Below are positions 1 to 6,382 of a stretch of 64,000 nucleotides of DNA, piece by piece. The DNA comes from Variovorax boronicumulans (GTDB lineage Bacteria > Pseudomonadota > Gammaproteobacteria > Burkholderiales > Burkholderiaceae_C). Every line of letters begins with the position of its first letter. The stretch's first letter is position 1. Both the position numbers and the translations under genes were made by a program. The notes below the pieces were generated by a model. It saw only the letters and a list, made by a program, of their open reading frames with translations. It searched no databases and was not told where the DNA came from. Location: the NCBI RefSeq assembly GCF_029892485.1, contig NZ_JARXVG010000012.1, positions 1-64,000 on the forward strand, written 5' to 3'.

Positions 1-735
1 ACTGTCGATGTTGCTCGTGGCGGTGCTCAGCCCACTGGAGGTAGACGTCGACAGGCTGCTCACGTTGCTGTTGGTCGTGCTCAAGCCCGTGGACAGGCTT
101 GAGATGCCGCTGGCTGCCGTGCTCAGACCGCTCGACGCAGAGGTCGACAAACTGGAGATGCCGCTGGCGGCAGTGCTCAAACCACTGGAAGTCGAAGTCG
201 ACAGACTGTCGATGCTGCTCGTCGCGGTGCTCAGGCCGGACGACGTCGAAGTCGACAAGCTGCTGATACTGCTGGCCGACGTGCTCAGACCAGAGGAGGT
301 AGACGTCGAAAGGCTGCTGATGCCGCTCGACGTAGATGTCGACAAGCTGCCGATGCTGCTCGTGGCAGTGCTCAGACCGGACGACGTGGAAGTCGACAGG
401 CTACTCACGTTGCTGTTGGTCGTGCTCAGTCCCGTGGAGAGGCTTGCGATACCGCTGGTCGCCGTGCTCAAACCGGAGGAGGTCGAAGTCGACAGGCTAT
501 CGATGCTGCTCGTAGCGGTGCTCAGGCCACTCGAGGTGGACGTCGACAGGCTGCTCACGTTGCTGTTGGTCGTGCTCAGGCCCGTGGAGAGGCTTGCGAT
601 ACCGCTGGTCGCCGTGCTCAAACCAGAGGAGGTCGAAGTCGACAGGCTGCTGATGCTGCTGGTCGCCGTACTCAGCCCCGACGACGTGGACGTGGACAGG
701 CTGTCAACGCTGCTGCTGACTGTGCTCAGGCCGCT
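1..735 (-). repeat. Adhesin stalk 2: 54-bp coding repeats within a 150-bp higher-order repeat
   Basis: Translated units read S-L-S-T-S-T-S-S-G-L-S-T-A-T-S-S-I-x (18 residues, 54 bp), with occasional 14-residue variants of the SLSTGLSTTNSNVS type. The GTCGAC-containing segment recurs at a 54-bp step near 141, 195 and 249. A 50-codon block (18+18+14) is repeated: 404-553 and 554-703 are nearly identical over their first 100 bases. Such repeats can change number by slippage or recombination. They are coding, not CRISPR or satellite DNA. Confidence 0.9.
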
Positions 736-3525
736 GGACAATGAGGCGGTGACGGTTTTCAGCTGCAAGACATTGACTGCATCCTGGTCTGCACTGCCCG
801 GAGCCACGCCCGTGATCTGGCGATTGCCCACATTCACTTCGCCTGCCGAACTTTGCTTGCTGGCCAGGCCGAAAGCGAGGTAGTTGGCCAAGGCGCCCAC
901 GTTGGCGGCGGACCCTGCCCCCAGGGCCACGCTGTTGGGCATGTTGGTCACCGCGCCCCTGCCGATGGCAACGCTGTCATTGCCGTTCGAGATAGCCCCC
1001 TGTCCGATCGCCACGCTGTCCGTGCCGAGTGCCTGACTGTCGGCCCCCGTGCTGTTGGCATGGAAATACTTGGTGCCCTTGTCGTTGATGGTGTTGACGG
1101 TTGTGCTCAGGGCGCCCAGATTGCTGTCGGTCGTGCTCAGACCCGTCGACAGGCTGCCAATGCCGCTGGTCGCAGTGCTCAAGCCGCTCGATGTGGAGGT
1201 CGACAGGCTGCTGATGCCGCTCGAGGTAGATGTCGACAGGCTAGCGACGCTGCTCGTCGCGGTGCTCAAACCAGAAGACGTCGAAGCCGACAAGCTGCTG
1301 ATGCTGCTGGTCGCCGTACTCAGACCAGAGGAAGTCGAGGTCGACAGGCTGCCAATACTGCTCGTCGCAGTGCTCAGCCCACTCGACGTCGAAGTCGACA
1401 GACTCGCGATGCTGGTCGAAAGGCTGGTGTTGCTGGTGCTCAGCTGCGCCACGGTCACCGCGTCCTGCTGCGCGGCGCCATCGGCCAGGTTGGTGATGCG
1501 TCGCGTTGGCGTGGCACCGGATGCCCCCACCGAGACTTCAGACGCCGGAACTGCCGTGCCGGTCATGTACCCGGTACCGGTCGGCGAAGTCGCGGCGGTG
1601 GTCGAGCCTGAACCCAGCGCCACCGAGTTGTCGGTCCGCACCAGCGCTCCGGCGCCCAGGGCGATGGCATTCACCCCGGCACCCTGGGCGCCCTGCCCCA
1701 TCGCGATGGCACCCGACTGGGTGGCATTGGCGTTGGAGCCCAAGGCGACCGCACTGGTATTGCTGGCGTTGGCCTGGTCGCCCAGTGCGATGCTGCGCAA
1801 GCCCGATGCCTTGCTCTGGTTGCCCACGGCCACCGCGGCGAAATTCGAGGCAACGTTGCCGACACCCAGCGCCAGCGAATTGCCGCCGCTGGCATTGGCA
1901 CCGTTGCCCAATGCGGAGCTCGACCCGCCAGTGGCCCTGGCGGTGACGCCGACCGCCGTGTCCTGTGTTCCCGATGCCAACGCGCCGTTGCCGAGGGCCG
2001 TCGCGTCGGTGTTGGCGGCATTGGCGTTGACGCCAATCGCCGTGCTGGTTCCAACGCTCGCTTTCGCGCCATTGCCGATGGCGGTGATGCCGCTGCCGCT
2101 GCCGGAGGCATTGGCCCCTTCACCGATGGCGAGGCCGAAGATGCTGTTGACGACCGCACCGCGTCCGACCGCGATGCCCGAGATGGCCGCCGCGGCCACC
2201 GAAGACTGCCCGCCGATCGCGATCGAGTCGGCCGCTGCCGCCGACGCCCCGCCAACGGCGTTCGTCCCAAGCGCCGTGGCCCCGGCGCCGGAAGCATTCG
2301 TCGTCCGGCCTATGGCCGAGGAGAAGTCGCCGCTGGAATTGGCTCCAGTGCCAATGGAAACGCTGCGATCCCCGCCGGCGATGGAGTTGGTGCCGAGCGC
2401 CAGGGCATTTGCCCCGATGGCAGTAGCGGAATAGCCGAACGCAGCAGATGTCGCGCCTTTCGCCGTCGCAATCGTGCCGAATGCGGCGGAGCCCCTTCCC
2501 GTGGCGTTGGCGCTGTTGCCGAAGGCCGCGGAAGGCGCCAAGCCAGATGAGTCACCTACGGCCAGTGCATTCGTACCAAAGGCCATGTCGTTGCCGAAGG
2601 CGGCATTGGCGTTGCTGCCGAAAGCCGTCGCACCGCCACCGTTGGCCCTGGCACCCACACCGACAGCCGCCGCGTTGGTGCCACTGGCCAAACTGTTCAG
2701 CCCGAAAGCCATCGCCCCCGAGCCCCTGGTGGCGTTGGCGTTCTGGCCAATGGCAACACCCGACGGCGACGCGGCCGTCACGATGGATTCGGCACCGATG
2801 GCAACCGAATTGGCACCCAGCGATTGAGCGCCTCGAACATTGTTTGCGCCAATGGCAACAGAGCCGTCACCCGACGCCAGCGTGACGTCGGCAGGACGGG
2901 TGACCGTGGTCGAGCCGATCGCCGTCGAATTATTCCCAGTTGCCAGCGCAGCGCTACCGATTGCCGTTGTAAACGAATTGCTCGCTGCCGCCCCTTGCCC
3001 GAGGGCCATGCTCGCAGCTCCCGACGCATTGGCGTTGAGGCCTAACGCAAATGCATTGGTCCCCGAGGCATTGGCGAGCTGCCCGATGGCCACCGCCCCT
3101 CCGGCCGAGGCATTGGCTCCGGTGCCGAGCGCCACCGAGTTGTTACCTTGCGCCGAAGTTCGAGTACCGTCCGTAGCGACTCCGCCAATCGCAACCCCTC
3201 CATTGGTGGCAACGGCCGATGTTGTGGTAGTTACGTCGAGAGGATTCGCGCCGATTGCAATGCTATTGCTTCCTGAAGCGGTGCCCCCGCCTCTAGAGTA
3301 CTGAGCATGGACCGCATTGCTCCCCGCCAACCCGCCGGCCATCAAGACCAGCGCCATTGCCGCGTGCGTCACGACTCCAATGCGCCCTGAAGATGCTTCA
3401 CGTGCGGCGGCCGCTACCACCGTGCTCCGGCTCTTCGAAGGTTTCCCCCGTGCCGAGGTGATTTCAGATGCAGCCACCCAAGCGCCAAGCGCTTCGTTCC
3501 ATAGGCTACGGTGTGACTTATTCAT
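1..3525 (-). CDS. Trimeric autotransporter adhesin (YadA/BpaA-like), N-terminal 1175 residues, runs off the window
   Basis: Type Vc surface adhesin expected to be exported by Sec and to project a trimeric fibre from the outer membrane. Residues 1-28 match the extended signal peptide region of long autotransporters (MNKSHRSLWN, then GAWVAASE and a GK end); the hydrophobic core is near 55-70 with likely cleavage after VHA74. From about 80 to 670 runs a YadA-type head of degenerate 14-residue units of the form S-x-A-x-G-x-x-A-x-A-x-G. A neck ends in DAVTVAQL (688-695). Stalk 1 covers about 696-812, a short second head about 823-890, and a second neck ends in DAVNVLQL (915-922). Stalk 2 (923 onward) is still open at base 1, so the C-terminal beta-barrel anchor is not seen. 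The stalks are almost only Ser, Thr, Ala, Gly, Leu and Ile. The ATG has no clear ribosome binding site. The neighbouring glycosyltransferase genes suggest, by inference, modification of this protein or of a surface glycan. Confidence 0.95.
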   Translation of the reverse strand, partial: MNKSHRSLWNEALGAWVAASEITSARGKPSKSRSTVVAAAAREASSGRIGVVTHAAMALVLMAGGLAGSNAVHAQYSRGGGTASGSNSIAIGANPLDVTTTTSAVATNGGVAIGGVATDGTRTSAQGNNSVALGTGANASAGGAVAIGQLANASGTNAFALGLNANASGAASMALGQGAAASNSFTTAIGSAALATGNNSTAIGSTTVTRPADVTLASGDGSVAIGANNVRGAQSLGANSVAIGAESIVTAASPSGVAIGQNANATRGSGAMAFGLNSLASGTNAAAVGVGARANGGGATAFGSNANAAFGNDMAFGTNALAVGDSSGLAPSAAFGNSANATGRGSAAFGTIATAKGATSAAFGYSATAIGANALALGTNSIAGGDRSVSIGTGANSSGDFSSAIGRTTNASGAGATALGTNAVGGASAAAADSIAIGGQSSVAAAAISGIAVGRGAVVNSIFGLAIGEGANASGSGSGITAIGNGAKASVGTSTAIGVNANAANTDATALGNGALASGTQDTAVGVTARATGGSSSALGNGANASGGNSLALGVGNVASNFAAVAVGNQSKASGLRSIALGDQANASNTSAVALGSNANATQSGAIAMGQGAQGAGVNAIALGAGALVRTDNSVALGSGSTTAATSPTGTGYMTGTAVPASEVSVGASGATPTRRITNLADGAAQQDAVTVAQLSTSNTSLSTSIASLSTSTSSGLSTATSSIGSLSTSTSSGLSTATSSISSLSASTSSGLSTATSSVASLSTSTSSGISSLSTSTSSGLSTATSGIGSLSTGLSTTDSNLGALSTTVNTINDKGTKYFHANSTGADSQALGTDSVAIGQGAISNGNDSVAIGRGAVTNMPNSVALGAGSAANVGALANYLAFGLASKQSSAGEVNVGNRQITGVAPGSADQDAVNVLQLKTVTASLSSGLSTVSSSVDSLSTSTSSGLSTATSSISSLSTSTSSGLSTATSGIASLSTGLSTTNSNVSSLSTSTSSGLSTATSSIDSLSTSTSSGLSTATSGIASLSTGLSTTNSNVSSLSTSTSSGLSTATSSIGSLSTSTSSGISSLSTSTSSGLSTSASSISSLSTSTSSGLSTATSSIDSLSTSTSSGLSTAASGISSLSTSASSGLSTAASGISSLSTGLSTTNSNVSSLSTSTSSGLSTATSNIDS
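1087..1440 (-). repeat. Adhesin stalk 1: 54-bp coding repeats
   Basis: This is the same 18-residue SLSTSTSSG-LSTATSSI unit as in stalk 2, in about four full copies and one shortened copy, placed between the first neck and the short second head. Copies differ mainly at third codon positions and at residue 18 (G, S, A or D). Confidence 0.88.
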
Positions 3526-3843
3526 GTGATTCGGACTCGGTTGACGACGGGTGGAGGAGGGTTACGCTGCGGGGCCCTCGATTGGCTCGCCGCATTGAGC
3601 GGACGTGGAACGCCAAAACTTGAAATCGTCTTGCAATGTACTTGGATGTTTACATTCACACGCCAAAACGCCGGCCATAAACTCGTTGATCCATGAGCTA
3701 GTTCACAGAAGGTAGCAATTGGCTTACGAAGGGCCGTGGAGGGTGTGGTGCCCAGTCAACAGGCGTCCATCGCGCAACCTAGAATCGCGGCCGCCCCGGA
3801 AAAGGGGCTTTCCGCGGTGTTGGCAAATTCATGGAGGACGGCG
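3526..3843. promoter_or_regulatory. Intergenic control region between the adhesin and the DUF4019 gene
   Basis: This 318-base stretch separates divergent genes and is less G+C-rich than its surroundings. It holds a direct repeat ACGCCAAAAC at 3610-3619 and 3660-3669. Between the copies lies an inverted repeat, AATGTA (3635-3640) and TACATT (3651-3656), with a 10-base spacer. On the plus strand a TAGAAT hexamer (3780-3785) could be a -10 box with a weak -35 (TCAACA, 3756-3761). A small hairpin follows (CGGAAA/TTTCCG near 3798-3815). No factor is identified; calling it an operator is inference. No convincing gene lies inside. Confidence 0.45.
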
Positions 3844-4290
3844 TTGAAACATTTCTGGACTCGATGGATGGCTGCCGGCGCAATCGCCATGGCAGCTTGC
3901 GGCGTTGCAGCACAGGGCACCGAATCTGCAGATGCCCTTGTCAACGCGGCGCTCACTGCAGTTGCACAAATCGAGAGCGGGCGTGCCGGAGACCTCTGGG
4001 ACGAGGCCGCACCCTTTGTCAAGGAGCGCTTTCCCAAAGACCGCTTCGCAAAGGACATGACGCGTTCGCGCGAGTCGTTCGGAGCCGTCGCTCAACGAAC
4101 CTGGGCCGGCATCACCCGGATCCGCCAATTGGACGCTTCGGCGGACACGCCGGCCGGCCTCTATGCCAATGTCGATCTCTCGACGAAGCTGGCAGACGGG
4201 CGCACGGTGTTCGAACTGGTGAGCTTCCGACAGGAGGGCAGCATCTGGCGCCTGACCGGTTACATCCCCCGCCAGAAGCAGGATCAATAG
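3844..4290 (+). CDS. Small exported DUF4019 protein
   Basis: The product has 148 residues from a TTG start chosen because GGAGG lies 6 bases upstream (3833-3837) and because the start gives a regular signal peptide (KHFWTRW n-region, Ala-rich core, cleavage near GVAAQ). A GTG at 3736 would add an unlikely 36-residue leader, and an ATG at 3868 would remove the positive n-region. The mature part has the DUF4019 pattern: a Trp near the start (DLWDEAAPF), a central RxxxG-V-R element (SRESFGAVAQR), a PAGLYANVDLSTK strand and a WRLTGY end. The function of the family is unknown. It lies 6 bases before the glycosyltransferase-like gene, so both are probably co-transcribed. A periplasmic or outer-membrane location is likely. 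Confidence 0.8.
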   Translation: MKHFWTRWMAAGAIAMAACGVAAQGTESADALVNAALTAVAQIESGRAGDLWDEAAPFVKERFPKDRFAKDMTRSRESFGAVAQRTWAGITRIRQLDASADTPAGLYANVDLSTKLADGRTVFELVSFRQEGSIWRLTGYIPRQKQDQ

Positions 4291-4296
4291 CCTGAA

Positions 4297-5445
4297 ATGA
4301 CGGCCGCGATGCCCAAAACCAGCCAGCTCCGCATTGGCATCACCATCGGCCTCCACCACGAGGCCGAGACCCTCTGGAACAACGGCATCAAGCAAAACGC
4401 CGTGTTCCTGGCCGAAGCGCTCAAGCACTGCCCGAGCGTCGCCTCGGTCGTGCTGGTCAACACCACGGCCACCCCCATCACCCCCGCCCTGCCCTGGGAC
4501 CAGTCGCGCTGGCCCACCGTGACCTTCGAGTCGGCCAAGGACAGCGTCGACGTATTGATCGAGCTCGGCGGCCAGATCGACGGCGCCCAGACCGACTACC
4601 TGAAGCAGCGCGGCGCGCGGCTCGTGTCGTACTGCTGCGGCTTCGAGTACGTGCACGCGATGGAGTCGATGCTGTTCAACAAGCCCCTCTGGGGCCGGAA
4701 CCTGTACATCAACCAGCGCTACGACGACATCTGGATGGTTCCGCAGGTCGCCAACATCAGCCAGCCGTACTTCGAGGTGCTTCGCCGCACCGAGGCACGC
4801 CCCGTGCCTTTCGTCTGGAGCCCGGTGTTCCTCGACGAACGCACCCGCACCCTGCCCGAGGCCGGCGTGTACCAGCCGCGCAGCGGGCCGCGCCGGCTCA
4901 GCGTGATGGAGCCGAACATCAACGTCGTGAAGTTCTGCCTCTATCCGATCCTGATTGCCGAGCTGTCCTACCGCGCACGGCCCGAGGCCATTGCGCTGCT
5001 GCAGGTCACCAATGCCGAGCGGATGGCCAAGGAGAACATGGAGTTCATCACGTTGATGAACCAGCTCGACCTGGTCCGCCAGCACAAGGCGGTGTTCCTG
5101 GGCCGGCATGAAACGCCCGTGTTCCTCGCGCAGAACACCGACATCGTGGTCTCCCACCAGTGGGAGAACCCGCTCAACTATTTCTACCTCGAGACCTGCT
5201 GGCAGGGCTATCCGCTGGTGCACAACGCGCACCTCTGCGCGGACCTGGGCTACTACTACCAGGGTAACGACGTGGCCGCCGGCAGTGCCCGCGTGCTCGA
5301 AGCCGTCGACACCCACGACGCGCAGGCGGCTGCATACCGCGAGCGCCAGCGGGGACTGATCGATCGCTACCTTCCCGGCAACGCAGCGGCCACCGACGTC
5401 TACAACAACCTGCTGCTCGGCCTGATGCAGCGCCCCGCCCGATGA
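4297..5445 (+). CDS. DUF2827 family protein, probable GT-B glycosyltransferase
   Basis: This 382-residue cytoplasmic-looking protein resembles DUF2827 proteins of Burkholderiales, which look like GT-B glycosyltransferases. Visible features are a glycine-rich N-terminal segment (IGITIGLHHEAETLWNNG), a second Rossmann-like half starting near SVMEPNINVVKF and a late conserved stretch NPLNYFYLETCWQGYPLVHN, which resembles the acceptor/donor loop of GT-B enzymes. There is no signal peptide or membrane segment. An alternative ATG lies four codons downstream. It is followed after 12 bases by a second glycosyltransferase. Substrate and acceptor are unknown; the adjacent adhesin is a candidate acceptor by context only. 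Confidence 0.75.
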   Translation: MTAAMPKTSQLRIGITIGLHHEAETLWNNGIKQNAVFLAEALKHCPSVASVVLVNTTATPITPALPWDQSRWPTVTFESAKDSVDVLIELGGQIDGAQTDYLKQRGARLVSYCCGFEYVHAMESMLFNKPLWGRNLYINQRYDDIWMVPQVANISQPYFEVLRRTEARPVPFVWSPVFLDERTRTLPEAGVYQPRSGPRRLSVMEPNINVVKFCLYPILIAELSYRARPEAIALLQVTNAERMAKENMEFITLMNQLDLVRQHKAVFLGRHETPVFLAQNTDIVVSHQWENPLNYFYLETCWQGYPLVHNAHLCADLGYYYQGNDVAAGSARVLEAVDTHDAQAAAYRERQRGLIDRYLPGNAAATDVYNNLLLGLMQRPAR

Positions 5446-5457
5446 ACGGAACCCTTC

Positions 5458-6315
5458 ATGCTTGACCCCTCCGAACTCCGGCAGTTTTTCCCGGTGATCG
5501 TGTCACCCAGCCACGACGGCAAGTTCTTCCAGAACTACGTGACCTCGCTGTTGAACTTCGCCATCGAGTCGGAACGCGCCGGCATGCGCATGCAGGTGCT
5601 GTTCCACCAGGGCGAGAGCCTGGTGACGCGCGCCCGGAACAACTGCGTGGCCCAGTTCCTGGCCAACCCCGAGTGGACGCACCTGTTCTGGATCGACGCC
5701 GACATCGGCTTCTCGGCACAGGCCGCGTTCCGGCTGCTGCTGTCGGGCTACGACATCGCGGCCGGCGTCTATCCGCTCAAGCGCGAGAACTGGCCCGCCG
5801 AGGGCGTTCCCGCGGGCACGACGCAGCAGCAGTTCGAAGCCACCTTCACCCGCTACACGGTCAATGCGAAGGCGTCCGAGGTCACCTCGCAGGTCGAGCT
5901 CGAAGTGCAGCCCGACGGCTTCATGAAGATGACCGAGGCGCCGACAGGCTTCATGGTGATCAGGCGCGCCGTGTTCGAGCGCCTCATGGCGAGCTATCCC
6001 GACCTGAACTACGTGCCCGACAGCATCGGCGAGGCCGACCGGGGCCTGCACTACCGTTTCTTCGACGTGATGGTCGACCCGGAAACGCGCCGCTACCTGT
6101 CCGAAGACTACGGCTTCTGCCGGCTGTGGTCGGGGCTGGGCGAGTCGATCTACATCGATGCGAACTCCAACCTGAGCCACCAGGGCGCCAAGATGTACCG
6201 CGGCGATTTCGCCAACTCGCTGTTGACCTCGCTGCCGCACGCCGTGGGCGGCCCGGCCGGCGCCGCGATGGTGCTCAAGGGCCAGGAACACCTGAAGCCC
6301 AACGTGCCGGGATAA
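5458..6315 (+). CDS. Glycosyltransferase, GT-A fold (GT2/Anp1-like)
   Basis: The 285-residue protein has an early FPVIVSPSHDGKFFQNYV segment, then ESLVTRARNNCVAQFL and the metal-binding D-x-D in FWIDADIGF (Asp80, Asp82). These match small GT-A transferases of the Anp1/GT2 type. A later SEDYGFCRLW segment could supply the acidic catalytic base found near an E-D pair in such enzymes. No membrane segment is present. It is the last gene of the locus and is closed by a perfect hairpin terminator 18 bases after the stop. The sugar and acceptor cannot be told from sequence. Confidence 0.8.
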   Translation: MLDPSELRQFFPVIVSPSHDGKFFQNYVTSLLNFAIESERAGMRMQVLFHQGESLVTRARNNCVAQFLANPEWTHLFWIDADIGFSAQAAFRLLLSGYDIAAGVYPLKRENWPAEGVPAGTTQQQFEATFTRYTVNAKASEVTSQVELEVQPDGFMKMTEAPTGFMVIRRAVFERLMASYPDLNYVPDSIGEADRGLHYRFFDVMVDPETRRYLSEDYGFCRLWSGLGESIYIDANSNLSHQGAKMYRGDFANSLLTSLPHAVGGPAGAAMVLKGQEHLKPNVPG

Positions 6316-6333
6316 ACCAAAGCAGCGCCCACG

Positions 6334-6360
6334 AAAAAGCCCCGTCGAACGGGGCTTTTT
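6334..6360. terminator. Bidirectional intrinsic terminator between the glycosyltransferase gene and acnB
   Basis: A perfect 11-base-pair stem (AAAAAGCCCCG / CGGGGCTTTTT) with loop TCGAA gives a T-run on both strands. It lies between two convergent genes and can end transcripts from both sides. Confidence 0.93.
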
Positions 6361-6382
6361 CAATTCGCGAACCTGAAGAAGA

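Noticed and set aside
1..735. Regularly spaced repeats that resemble a CRISPR array
   Set aside because: The period is 54 bases without unique spacers, and the repeats are an open coding frame of the adhesin stalk.
8..2434. Plus-strand frames rich in LLVAVL or PLPxA repeats
   Set aside because: They are antisense readings of the adhesin repeats; the minus strand has a signal peptide, heads and necks.
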